A DNA stretch of 64,000 bases from positions 387,394 through 451,393 of the forward strand of contig NC_011673.1 of the NCBI RefSeq assembly GCF_000150955.2, in the 5' to 3' direction. The notes below the pieces were generated by a model that saw only the letters and a program-made list of their open reading frames with translations, did no database searches and was not told the origin of the DNA. Below are positions 45,501-56,001 of this stretch, in pieces. Position 1 is the first letter of the stretch; each line of letters opens with the position of its first letter. The stretch is from Phaeodactylum tricornutum CCAP 1055/1 (lineage: Eukaryota; Bacillariophyta; Bacillariophyceae; Surirellales; Neidiaceae). The translations under genes and the position numbers were made by a program.

Positions 45501-48022
45501 GTAGAAGGTGCGAAGACAGCATCTTGGCTCAATAAGCAGGGAATGATGGTGACAAAGTCAAAATTTTCAGCAGAATCAGGCGGCGCAGCTCTTGATATGG
45601 ACGACCCTCTTTTCTGGCAGAAAGTCATGCCAGATTTTGTGACGCCGACGATTATGCTTCAAAAGTTGGATGAGTTGACGAACGAGATTGAAGGCGTCAA
45701 GAAAGGTCCTGGTCGAGGCAGAGGTCGCTGGCGTAAGAAGAAAGCTGAAGAGGACGCGGACAAAGTCACCGATGAAGTTGCAGCCGAGGATAAAACTAAG
45801 GCGTCCGAAGATTTATCGGAAAGAATGGAAGATGAGAACGGCGAAACCGAAGATAGTCCGGAAGTAAACGATCTTCTTGCTGACGAAGAGCTCGAAGCGA
45901 TGCCAGATGTAGAAACCGAGGACTCCAAGGCAAAGACTCAGCTCTCGCGAACGAATGTTCGGAAAGTACACAAGTTTATGAGTGATTTAAAGAGTATGAT
46001 GGAGAGCATCCTAGAAGAAGCCGAGGATGATGCACTTTCAACGGAGGAAAAAGGCTCATGCCAGAAACTTCTTTTGACGATTTCAGTTAAAGAAAAAATT
46101 TTCAACGAAGAGCAGCGTTCTCTAGCTAAGGCGTACCTTAATGGTTTGGAAGGAAATCGGCGCCGTCGGTGTCGTACATCTGAGCAACAACGTTTTCAAC
46201 CTGGGCTGATTGAGGACGAACAGGCAAGTTCTATCCCTGAATTGATGATATTGGGCAAAAAGAGAAAAAAGAGACGTAAAAAGAGCGAGATGCTTGAAGA
46301 AGACGGGTCTCCTATCCGTAAACGTAGAAGAAAAATCTCAGATTCCGGACTTTTAGGAGAGGACGGCTATCTCCATCACTCTGATTCTGAAGCGGACTGG
46401 TCTGACGTGGGCGAGGATTTGTACGATGGGACCTTGAAAAAAAGGGATCGAATCAGTCGAAAAGAGGCCCAGAGAAGAAGGCAGTGGGCAGCAGATGATG
46501 ACGATGCGACTGCTGCCGGGCGACCTTGGCCTGCCTTTCCTCGTCGACTTGTAAATAAGGTTCTGTCTACCATTCTCGACGAAGTTATTGAGTACGACGA
46601 AGCTAACGGAGGCGTATTCTCAGTTCCCGTTCCAAAGGAAGATTTTCCCGAATACTATGAGCAAATTGAGAAGCCCATGGATTATGGTACAATGCGGAAG
46701 AAACTGCAGAATGGCGAGTACCGGTCTGCTCAGTCGATGCAGAAGGATTTTATTTTGATTCTACAAAACTGCCGCAAGTTTAACTCAAACGCGTCCGAGA
46801 TTGTTACGGAAGCTCGCCAGCAGCATTTGATGCGGCCAGAGATACTAAAACGAGCTGCGACGAAACATGACCTTTTCCTGGGCGAAGATGGCTCAGTGCT
46901 AGAGATTTTTGACGAGGATAAGAAAGGAAACTCCAAAATAACGAAAAATGGAAAGCGACGAAAGAAACTGAAAGGCGAAGGCGACGGTGGAAATCTCTCA
47001 GATGCTGCTAATGGCGAAGAAGCAGTCCTACGAAAGGTGAGTCAATCGATCTATATTCCAGCGTAATCTCTGCGCATAAGCTCAACACCCAGTGTTATCC
47101 TTTGTGTAGAAAAAGGGTAAAAAGAGAGAGAAGAGTATAGACGAGGAGTCAAAGGAAGAAATGGATATGGTAACAAAAGCTCCGCGAATAAAGATTCGCA
47201 TGAGAGGGGAGGACGCTGAGCCGATGGATAATCCAAAAAAACGACGCCGGTCCAACAAAAAAAAGGTTGTAGATTTCTTACAGGAAGACAAAGGAGCCGA
47301 TGCCGACATTGAGACTACTCCACTTCAAAAAAAGAAGCGTAGGAAGAAAGGGGATAAGCAAAAGCAGGAAGCTGAGAAGGTCCAGGGAGCTCTGTCTTCT
47401 CAGAAGCACGATGTCAACGAAGAATCCGAAATGGTGGCTTCTCTAGATGTTTCTGACATAGCAGCCAATGGCTCTCAACCTACATTTTTTGATGTATCGT
47501 TTTGGAAAGCTGGCAGAGAAGCTCTTGACGGTAGCTTTGAAGCAGCTCGTGGACTGTTAACTAGCTTAGGTGATTGGAAGCTTCCCTCGGAGATGTCAGA
47601 CGAAAAGTTCGCTGACGTTGCAAGAAAGACGCTTGCGAAAATGGACAAGTAAGTTTCCTCAGTCGACTACACTGCTTTAATTACAATTCACTGTCACTAA
47701 TTTCCGCTTCTGGTTGCTCAGATACGACAAGCACGACGTATTTACGGAACCCGTGACAGATGAAGAAGCTCCAGGATACAATGATGTCGTCAAGAATCCA
47801 ATGGATTTTGGTACAATGAGAGAAAAGGTTAACCAAGGTTTATACGGATCCGGGTCGGCGGCCGCAGCAACTCTGTTTGACGATTTCAAACTTGTTTTTG
47901 ACAACTGCCGATTGTACAATACAGACGAAAGTGAAGTAACTGACGAAGCTGCTCGAATCATGGCGTTGCTGCCTGAGACATTTTGTTCTGTGTTATCCGC
48001 TTCGAGTAAACGAAATAAATAA
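39599..48022 (+). CDS. CHD-type SNF2 remodeller with HMG box, three bromodomains, PHD, chromo-like and PDZ-like domains
   Basis: Seven exons: 39599-40565, 40653-43738, 43809-44261, 44338-45076, 45148-47036, 47110-47648, 47722-48022; 7974 nt, exactly in frame, 2657 residues. In order: chromo-like (about 180-230, [17 protein letters not shown]); HMG box (375-437, [12 protein letters not shown]); bromodomain 1 (450-550, NNCKIYNQ); PHD (575-626, [17 protein letters not shown]); chromo 2 (657-703, [16 protein letters not shown]); PDZ-like (825-912, [21 protein letters not shown]); SNF2 ATPase from 1313 ([14 protein letters not shown] box in [10 protein letters not shown]); helicase C (to about 1790, [20 protein letters not shown]); bromodomain 2 (2225-2300, NCRKFNSN); bromodomain 3 (2558-2640, NCRLYNTD). 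All three bromodomains keep the acetyl-lysine Asn. Intron 2 lies inside [20 protein letters not shown], confirming splicing. Nucleosome sliding guided by methyl and acetyl marks is inferred. Confidence 0.93.
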
Positions 48023-48095
48023 CTCTATACAAATCAGGAGAATTATCGAGGAAATTATATCAATAGGGCAATGCTATAAAGTCTTAAACTCTCTT

Positions 48096-51000
48096 TTATT
48101 CTCCCTTTCGTCGAACTTCCAGCGACCGATATTTTGTCAGCACCTCTTGGACTTGATGTGCAACCCTGTCTGCCAACACGAGGCTTCGAGACGTTTTCAA
48201 TGTGGATGATTGAGAGGAATCAGGAGTGCCGCCAGCTTCGTCTACTGAAGTCCTGGTGCACGAATATTCAGTTGCTTCCCTGTGAGAAGCCCGCCCTATC
48301 ATCTTATCTTCGCTTATGCGCAGAAATTCTTCTGTAGACATCGAGGCGATTTGAGGATTGAAAAGAGTTTTCGGCGTGAAGTCTTTCGCTTGACAGTCGA
48401 TACTCAAATGCTTTGATAGGTTAGAGGTCATGGCGTTGTTTCCATACATGTCAGACATCAATGGAGCAGTATCCATTGCTTCAGGCGTTGCAAGGATGTT
48501 GGCTTTGCATGTAGCAAGTGAGTCTCTTGATGCTTTTTTTGCATCATCAACTTTAGTGAAATTCGGCAGTTCGGTGATTACTGGATCACTTCTTTTTTCT
48601 AGGCACTCAACCCGTCCACACTGCGAAGCCTTTTGTTCAGCGGAGCCCGCCTTTGCAAAGTCGTCATTAGCAGAAGTGGATTTTCGGGTCCATCGATTAT
48701 ACCGAACGTCCTCCTCGGTCATTGACGTACGTTCCGATATAACGAAAGCATTTGTCCTTTTGAGGAAAGGGTCGGCCAATTTAGGCTTTTCCCGCGAGAC
48801 AACGAATGCTTTTTGCTTCTTCATCGCCAGTGATTTCGAGCCCTCTGCTTCCTCCTCCAATAGACCCGTATCAACCATCCAATCCTCCGTCTCCTCGAGG
48901 GCCAAAAGACGCTCTACATTAGTTGCATCGCTTGTTTTTGCGTAGGCAGTGTCGTCTGTATCCCTCTTATCTTCGTTCTGGCAAACATGCTGCTCTACTT
49001 TTACAGCGAAAGGCAGGGTTTCCAATATGGCTGCAGAAGCAACTTTCTGATTACATAAATTCGATTTGTCGGACGAACAAAATTCTTGAGACTGCGCATA
49101 CCTGATGCCATGGCATGTGGGTCCAACGCTCGTGTTCTTTGTAGTGATGATATTGTTTGGTCCTTCCAACGATAGACAAGCAGATATCCTTTGGAGCTTA
49201 TTTGCCTGCTCTGGAGAAGGCTTTGGCTTCGCGGTAGCCGGTGCTACTTTTATGGTTACAGTTGCGTCGGTGTACTTGTCCGGCGCCGAGCGTTCGTTCC
49301 TTTGGATTAAATCAACTTGCTCCATGGACTCAGTTATTCCTGTGTGCGGGTCTTTCGAATCAAAGACAACTTGCTCCGATGACGGCTTTATCGGCAACGA
49401 CGACTTTACAGTTGTTTCTGTGGGCATATGATTCGCAGAACGGGGAGTCACGTCCCCGACTTGATCGAACCGATCCATTAATTGCCTGTGGGGCACGGGA
49501 GAGCCCAAGTTTTGGCGCGTATACAACTCTGTACTTTCGGATGGCCACAACTTCACTACAGGAGCGTCGTGCGGTGACACCGCAAGAATTTTGCCGGTAG
49601 TGGGCTGTACCGGCGCGACCACTTGAGATTCGGTCTGGATAGACTCGTTGGAAGCAGGCGGATTCATACTGCACAAAGCGGATTCAAGCCGATCAATGCG
49701 TTTCTGAATAGCTTCCTTATCATATGCTGTGTCGTCTTGCGAAATACCGTAAATAGATGGCGTGGCATCGAGATGGAACCGCTGCTGACTGCCTTGGCGA
49801 GATGATCCAGATCCAGGTGTACGTCGGCGTGATACCTTGTAGTCTCCTAGACTCCATGTACTTTCGTCTTCAAGATCCGATACAACGGAACCGGCGTCCC
49901 CGGGGACAATTTTGGGATCGCTGGAAAATGACACTTCCATGTCGGTCACCGGGAGTCCGCGTCGACGCCGAACGGGACCGTAATCGGATTGGACTGTGTT
50001 GCGTGTAATGGGTGTCGCTTCGGGATCCAAACTGCGAGAACTGGAAAATTCCCGGCGGTTCTGTGGCGCGGGAGTCGCTTCGACTGACTGGGAAGAACTG
50101 GCGAAGGCCCGTTTCTTGTTTTTGCGTTCCTTACGTTTGCGTCGAAAGAGGGCGACTTGAGCTTCCATGGATGCTTCCGAGAGCAAGGACCGGCTAGCTT
50201 GTGAAACACCTTCGTCCGGTTCTTGCGACTCGAACGCAAATTCGACGTCCTGAAAGTCAAAATACCACGAATCGGTCTTTTTCAAATCAAAGGAGTGCAC
50301 GGAGGAGGCTCCGAGTGATGCTTCGGTTCCGACGGAGCTCAAGTCATCCTGAATCTTTTCGTAATCGTTCCACAACGACTTGTAGCCCTGCTTATCCTGG
50401 AGACGGTCTTCCAGTTTTTCGAGGCGCGAGGCGTGCTTTTGCTGTTTACGGTCGAGTTTAACCTGGAGTTGCAGTCGTGAAAAGTCCGAGATAGTTAAAG
50501 GGTCCACCGCGGATGCTTCGTCGGTGGCGGCTACAAACCTAGTCTTGACGGTTGGTTTGACCGTCGTTCCGCTGGGCGTTGGACGGACAAGCGTCTGTGA
50601 TGCATTGTTGGTATTATACGCTACGGGAGGCCGTACTCCAATAGATCGTAGGGACACGGTTCGTTTGCTGCGCCACTTGACCGGCATCAGGGGACCTGCT
50701 TCTTCGGGTGGCTTCGTTGGCAAGGTGTAGACTAAGCTTTCTTCATCGGACGGGCCTTCCGGATGCTCCGGTTCTTCGACAATCGTGCTTTCGCGAAGTC
50801 CTCCGAGTGGGGTAGTCACGTTGGACGCAAAAAAGGTGCGTGCGGAACTCGCCGACATGACCGACTCGAGATTACAGAGGCTACTGCGGGCCGAAGATGG
50901 GGCGCTCTCGAGATCCGACTCCAACTCGTTCTCCCATTCGGTCTCTGCCGTATAGGTGGGCGACACGAACGCGTACTCATCGATCCGGGCATCGTCCGAG

Positions 51001-51233
51001 GCGTCATCGGCAGCCGCTGCGAGCCCTTCGGCTTGCACAAACAGCCTGGGACGATTCCGAAAGGTCCGGGAAATGTTCCGCTTGGCGAATGTCTTTCTCT
51101 TTTTCACCTTTGGCGGCAGGGTCTTCAGTTTCGTTGGCCACGACGACCGGAACGCCCTTTCTTTTGGGAACGGTAGAACGCCCGCCGTCGAGTTGACGTC
51201 GTCTGGGTCGTTCCGGCTTTGACACTGCCCCAT
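48096..51233 (-). CDS. Large disordered protein with N-myristoylation/palmitoylation signal, function unknown
   Basis: A single-exon ORF of 1045 residues from the ATG at 51233. It begins MGQCQSRND: Gly2 and Ser6 suit N-myristoyl transferase and Cys4 suits palmitoylation, so it should sit on a membrane. A basic stretch follows (PPKVKKRKTFAKRNISRTFR), which would help membrane binding. The remainder is Ser/Glu/Asp/Arg-rich with short helical coiled-coil segments (KLDRKQQKHASRLEKLEDRL at about 260-290) and repeated DxExDWxxD/ESxxR-like acidic patches. I recognise no enzyme domain. It is convergent with the CHD-like gene (73 bp between stops). Probably a diatom-specific scaffold (inference). Confidence 0.75.
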   Translation of the reverse strand: MGQCQSRNDPDDVNSTAGVLPFPKERAFRSSWPTKLKTLPPKVKKRKTFAKRNISRTFRNRPRLFVQAEGLAAAADDASDDARIDEYAFVSPTYTAETEWENELESDLESAPSSARSSLCNLESVMSASSARTFFASNVTTPLGGLRESTIVEEPEHPEGPSDEESLVYTLPTKPPEEAGPLMPVKWRSKRTVSLRSIGVRPPVAYNTNNASQTLVRPTPSGTTVKPTVKTRFVAATDEASAVDPLTISDFSRLQLQVKLDRKQQKHASRLEKLEDRLQDKQGYKSLWNDYEKIQDDLSSVGTEASLGASSVHSFDLKKTDSWYFDFQDVEFAFESQEPDEGVSQASRSLLSEASMEAQVALFRRKRKERKNKKRAFASSSQSVEATPAPQNRREFSSSRSLDPEATPITRNTVQSDYGPVRRRRGLPVTDMEVSFSSDPKIVPGDAGSVVSDLEDESTWSLGDYKVSRRRTPGSGSSRQGSQQRFHLDATPSIYGISQDDTAYDKEAIQKRIDRLESALCSMNPPASNESIQTESQVVAPVQPTTGKILAVSPHDAPVVKLWPSESTELYTRQNLGSPVPHRQLMDRFDQVGDVTPRSANHMPTETTVKSSLPIKPSSEQVVFDSKDPHTGITESMEQVDLIQRNERSAPDKYTDATVTIKVAPATAKPKPSPEQANKLQRISACLSLEGPNNIITTKNTSVGPTCHGIRYAQSQEFCSSDKSNLCNQKVASAAILETLPFAVKVEQHVCQNEDKRDTDDTAYAKTSDATNVERLLALEETEDWMVDTGLLEEEAEGSKSLAMKKQKAFVVSREKPKLADPFLKRTNAFVISERTSMTEEDVRYNRWTRKSTSANDDFAKAGSAEQKASQCGRVECLEKRSDPVITELPNFTKVDDAKKASRDSLATCKANILATPEAMDTAPLMSDMYGNNAMTSNLSKHLSIDCQAKDFTPKTLFNPQIASMSTEEFLRISEDKMIGRASHREATEYSCTRTSVDEAGGTPDSSQSSTLKTSRSLVLADRVAHQVQEVLTKYRSLEVRRKGE

Positions 51234-52521
51234 ATTTACTGGTATTGACAGTCAACGAGGATCTGTCCGGAGCTATCCAGAGAGGAGAAAGGGTGGTACA
51301 GGTTGGACGTGGGAGGGGGTGTGCGGATATGTTACCCAGTTGATCTACAGAGATTGCAAGCAGTCCAAAGGTGTGAGCAACGAGCTTCGTTGTGTATCTT
51401 CCTCTATCTCTCGGTGTGTACTCTACAGAGACGATATGGAAACAACGACACAACGTACCGTAGTAGATTGGTAGGGGAAGGTGAATCTTCGAACACTATT
51501 CGAAAGGGTGCCACCAGAAAAGGTGCTCGACGAACAAGAATGACAACGGACGGGATCGCCCACGAGCATGTCACAGTTAGGCACTAATCATCCGCACCCC
51601 AGTATGTCTGTCCGATGCCGTTGGGTCGACGTGCGCCAAAACCCCCGCCATAAAATTCCTACCGACACATACAGATGATCCGATTCGCATCTACGGGAGA
51701 CGTGTACCGCCAGTGCACACGGGGCCGGCCGATCGCGAGCGGCGCGGTCAATCGTTACTGTCCGGCTTGATGTCCTTCGTCTAGTGAATCCAGATAATTA
51801 GTAAAATTACTTATATAGATTCCGATCTGAAAAACCGTTTGGATTGGCAGACGTCAATATATTCCAAATTATTGTTCGGAGCGGAGTCGTTGGCTAAATA
51901 TTCTTCAACATGTTTCTAAATAGATGAGGTGGCTCGCCCGCGAGAGTCCTGCTATGTCTATAGGCGAGTCTTTGGTACAGCTGGCAAATCTTCTACACGC
52001 ACCTCGGCAATACTCGTGTTGTCCAATCAAAGGAATCGTATGTAAACACGGAATCTGTACAAGGCGTGACGCATATTTCTTTCAGCCACGGGAATCTACT
52101 GTAGAAACATGACAGACCCGAAAGAGTGAAGTTTGGGGAGGGGTGTGATGTCTGTCGGCTAGGAGCCGCTATCCGAATAGGCTCCTTTCCGACTGGACAC
52201 ATGTCTTGCTAGCAGTAAATCCATCGTACCAAAGTGCAGCCCCATCTTGCAAGGCGTTACTATACCAAGTAAGAGTGAGTGCCATTGTACAGAATATACT
52301 CGGATTCGGTGCTCCTCGAAAGATAGACATGCTGCCTACGGTAGATTCAGATCAAGTGTCTTTTTTAAATGGCAAATTTCAAATTCAACGAAGACGTAGA
52401 AACCATGAGAAGCCACTTCCCCAAGCGGACAGAAATACCATAGTGATCACTCCTCCCGTTTGGAACCTCTCGACACTCCAATGGCCGTACAGTTCCTCTC
52501 TACCCAGCACTTTCCTACAGC
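51234..52521. other. Divergent intergenic region (acylated protein / cyclophilin)
   Basis: About 1.3 kb. Frames at 51303-51587, 51924-52112 and 52206-52559 (+) have no domain. A CTTTCCTACAG just before the cyclophilin ATG could be an intron acceptor in the 5' UTR. Confidence 0.35.
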
Positions 52522-54327
52522 ATGTCGGAACCATCCTCTCTCCCCGATGCCATAGATGATGCTAGAGGAAATGTATCGACTAGAACGAAAGATTCGATGA
52601 TCTGGTTTCAACAGCGGCGCCAACAATGGCTCTCTTCTCCCCGCGCCAAGATCCGAGACCTCGGACCGCCTTTGCCATCGTATACACCGACGTCCCAAAG
52701 CTATCCTACCCAGAATGATTTAGACGAAAGCGTTGCTTTTCAAAAGTGTTTCAAGGCTTCGTCCTCTTCCGATGCTGCTTCCACTCCTGCCGCAGCACTG
52801 GGAGCTCCGGAAACTACTTCGACGCCTACCCCTGCTGGTTTCACCTCCCCCCAGCCTTCTGGGGCTACCACTTCTGGAGAAAGAGCGTCAGATTGTCGGT
52901 CTAACTTCTCTTTTGGAAAGCAAAGATCAAGATCCTCCTTGGAAAGTTCACCCCGGTTGTTCGGATCGCCACACCTAGAATCCAAAACGTCAGACTGGGC
53001 GTCCGCACAAAAAAACTCGCTGGGAAATGGACCCGCAAACGGTGACTCCAGCGGAAACCAAATCTTCTCCTCCGGTAAAGTATCCACTTCTACCGGCACT
53101 ACTGACGATTTTAAAACTGGACAGTCAACAGTGGATAGTAGGGGAACCTCGGGCTTGGGATCCGCTCTCGGCCAGATGAGCATATTTTCCGGAAAGAAAG
53201 AAAAATTGGTCTTCAGTCCCGAGCCTACCCTACAGAAGAAAGAAATTGGCAAGCCTGTTGCTTTCTGTGTCAATGAGCCGAGCGATCGCAATGGAAAAGA
53301 AAGTGGAGCGGATGAAGTATTTCGTCCGCCAAAGAATGCTACTTTGGACTCGCGGGCTTTGTCGTATCGTGACCAGCTTGTCGCATTCTATCAGAAGCAC
53401 AATCCGAGCAAGATTGATTCGGTAGAGGCGACGTTAAGAAAGTATGCAGGAAAGGAAGAGATTATGTTTCAAAAGCTTCGTGCCAAATACGAACCGCTAC
53501 CAGACGGCTTTTTGGAACCTAGCGGAACGGGTCCTATCTGCTATCTGGAATTCAATCAAGATCGAGTGACCGTTCAGCTCTTTGCAGACAAAACCCCGCT
53601 AGCAGCAGAGAATTTCCGAAGCTTGTGCACTGGAGAAACGCCGTCATTGGAAAGTAGCAAACCTCTATGTTACCGCAACAGCATTGTCCACCGCGTCGTT
53701 CCGAATTTCTGTATTCAGGCCGGTGATTTTACGAATGGCGATGGAACGGGAGGCCGATCTATCTATCCTACGGGGCTTGCCTATACAGACATGTGGGGAA
53801 AATTCAAAGACGAAATGCCTTTATTGAAGCACTCCCGAAAAGGTCTGCTATCGATGGCCAACAATGGCCCCAATCAAAACGGAAGCCAATTTTTTATCAC
53901 ACTTCGAGCTCTACCTCACTTGAACGGAAAGCACGTTGTTTTCGGAGAGGTGATTGAAGGTATGAATGTCGTCGAGTCGGTAGGAAGCCTCGCCACTGAC
54001 GCCAAGCAGCGACCAACAGATGTGACTGTATTAATAACAGACTGCGGTGAAATCAAAATGGAAAACGAGACTAACAGGGAATTATGCGGAAATACACAAG
54101 CCGAATCTTTTTTGAAAGGACCTTCTCTTCACATGAGTGAGGCTGACGGGCAGGTTTCTTCCAAATTAGATGGCGAATTTGGGGACGCTGGCGAAAATAG
54201 ATTGGAATCAGTTTGTGGAAGAGCGAAAGCTGAAAGTACTAAATCAATTTTCAAAAGTTGCATGGGGACATTTGATAGCAGAGAAATCTTTCAAAGTGTT
54301 CAAAAGCTTCAAAATTCGTCGAACTAA
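52522..54327 (+). CDS. Cyclophilin-type peptidyl-prolyl isomerase with long Ser-rich N-terminus
   Basis: A single exon, 601 residues. Residues 1-265 are Ser/Thr/Gly/Pro-rich and disordered with scattered FSFG/LFGSP/IFSSGK motifs like nucleoporin FG tracts. Residues about 275-330 form a compact helical motif (SYRDQLVAFYQKHNPSKIDS, then a KYAGKEE.MF.KL..KY line) that recurs in stramenopile proteins. The cyclophilin fold spans about 335-515: FADKTPLAAENFRSLCTGE, HRVVPNFCIQAGDFTNGDGT, MANNGPNQNGSQFFIT and LNGKHVVFGEVIEGM. The catalytic Arg (HRV) and the QFF residues are present. The cyclosporin-contact Trp of human CypA (E-W-L-D-G-K) is His here (P-H-L-N-G-K), predicting weak drug binding. The C-terminal 90 residues are unrecognised. 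Confidence 0.9.
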   Translation: MSEPSSLPDAIDDARGNVSTRTKDSMIWFQQRRQQWLSSPRAKIRDLGPPLPSYTPTSQSYPTQNDLDESVAFQKCFKASSSSDAASTPAAALGAPETTSTPTPAGFTSPQPSGATTSGERASDCRSNFSFGKQRSRSSLESSPRLFGSPHLESKTSDWASAQKNSLGNGPANGDSSGNQIFSSGKVSTSTGTTDDFKTGQSTVDSRGTSGLGSALGQMSIFSGKKEKLVFSPEPTLQKKEIGKPVAFCVNEPSDRNGKESGADEVFRPPKNATLDSRALSYRDQLVAFYQKHNPSKIDSVEATLRKYAGKEEIMFQKLRAKYEPLPDGFLEPSGTGPICYLEFNQDRVTVQLFADKTPLAAENFRSLCTGETPSLESSKPLCYRNSIVHRVVPNFCIQAGDFTNGDGTGGRSIYPTGLAYTDMWGKFKDEMPLLKHSRKGLLSMANNGPNQNGSQFFITLRALPHLNGKHVVFGEVIEGMNVVESVGSLATDAKQRPTDVTVLITDCGEIKMENETNRELCGNTQAESFLKGPSLHMSEADGQVSSKLDGEFGDAGENRLESVCGRAKAESTKSIFKSCMGTFDSREIFQSVQKLQNSSN

Positions 54328-54758
54328 TTGTTAGCAATCGGAAAGAAGTCGAAAAATGATTATACAGACAATCGCTCTCACGAGCAGTCGACAAAGATGC
54401 AGCAGCAGACCACACTTTGCCTTCTTCAATTTTCACTTGACTTTGGGAGTTCTCACTTCGCCAGGTTTTCTGCATGAGACACACGCACGTTTTGGTAACA
54501 AGTGTAATGATATCGAATTACGGCCGCCCGTGTTCCCCAATCTTCGTTTGGTAGTTCTTACTGGAAGTTTTCCGCTATAGATACCCCTTCGCACAACTGT
54601 TTCCGGCACACACTTTCGTAGCGAGTGTCGGTTTACCTTGCATGCACTTTTCACGTAGTAATACATTGTGTTGTAGCCTGAGAAAGGAATATTGAGCAAA
54701 TTCCATAAAGCGTTAATATTCAAACTCAATAGGGAAGTCCCTCTTGCCTTCTCAAGAT

Positions 54759-55593
54759 TTATGCCATGTCAGATACGGAATGCTGTCTCCATCTAGTCAG
54801 CCATTCATTTGGTAATTCCAAAGTCTGGGGCTCGTCAGTCAACTTAAAATCCAATATTATCGCCTCTTCGTACTCTGAGTCTTCACGATCGTGGCCTGTA
54901 AAAGTAGACTCACAAAGATTACTTTCTCCTACAAGACTGAAGCCAGATCCAAAGCTTTCTTCTTCGGAGTCGGCACATCTTTATTCATCGTTGTGTAGAA
55001 AAAAATCTCACTGTTTACATTACCTTCGTGATCTTTTTCTGCATCAGTCTCGTTGACAGAATGTATCAGTGCCACATTGTTTCCCATTGAATGGCTCGGT
55101 GGGCAAATTCAGATCCGTCGAAGTGCCAAATAGTTGCTCTCATCTGCCCCACTGGTAGCGTCAACAGATCTTTCACTTTCTCGGAGTCTACGTATACCAT
55201 CAAATCGGGTGGGTCTTTCTCGTTTGATTACCTCAGCGATTCTCGTTCTCGCCACATTTGGATCTAAATGCACCTGATTGGGTGTCTTTTCATACTCTAC
55301 TTCTATAACTTCAACCTCGGTCTCCTCAAACACGTCCCCTGTTGATACTAGGCCGTTCTTCTCATCATGACTTTCAGCTCGTAGGTCTGAAGCCCCAAAA
55401 TGCGCCGACGATTGCAGGAATTTAAATATGTTCTCGAATTCTCTCAATTCAGAGAACGCGTCATTCTCTATCGCTTTACACCTTGAAAATGGCCAAATTC
55501 GCTCTCCTTCCCTTTCCCAACCGCAGGCTTCTTTTTTTCAATTGTTGACAGAATATGTTGATCTCCATGCTCGTTCTCTCGAAGCAAGTGTGC
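54759..55593 (-). pseudogene. Unrecognised gene, broken or mis-modelled
   Basis: On the minus strand several stretches read like good protein but in shifting frames: HLLRENEHGDQHILSTIEKK then CGWEREGERIWPFSRCK and SELREFENIFKFLQSSAHFG (to about 55109); IWHFDGSEFAHRAIQWETMW; and a C-terminus SFGSGFSLVGESNLCESTF .. LPNEWLTRWRQHSVSDMA ending at 54759. A 7-A run at about 55536 sits at the first shift; one more A would join the first two pieces. An AG acceptor precedes 55593. Either the gene is decayed, the assembly has an indel in the A-run, or small introns escape me. No family recognised. Confidence 0.45.
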
Positions 55594-56001
55594 CTAACGG
55601 TAGGAGGAGACCACCTGTGGACTATGTCGAGTCCGCAACCCATGCGTTAGGACCAACACGCAACCTCCCAAGTGTTGTAAGATTTAGGCTCTCTAGAATT
55701 GAGTGAATGACACTGCTACTTTGATTCTCGTTCGGGACTCTTCCTCTGCCTCCTCTTCAATTCCTTCAATGAAATATTTTTTTGTGTGACTTTTGAAGTC
55801 ATCTGTACTGTACTAACAGTCAGAATGCGATTTCAAATCGCCGCGATGACAGGAACATTTGTCAAACCTCGCAAGATCAAAGCTCTTCCGCAAACAAGTT
55901 GTAGACAATGTAATCTTACTCAAGAACAAGAAACAGAAAATTACGTAGCAAATTAGAATGTAATTATTGCATTCCCATCGTGGTAGGGTGAAAGTTTTTC
56001 C

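Noticed and set aside
49105-50260. Frames on both strands within the 1045-residue gene
   Set aside because: Shadows of the long minus-strand ORF.
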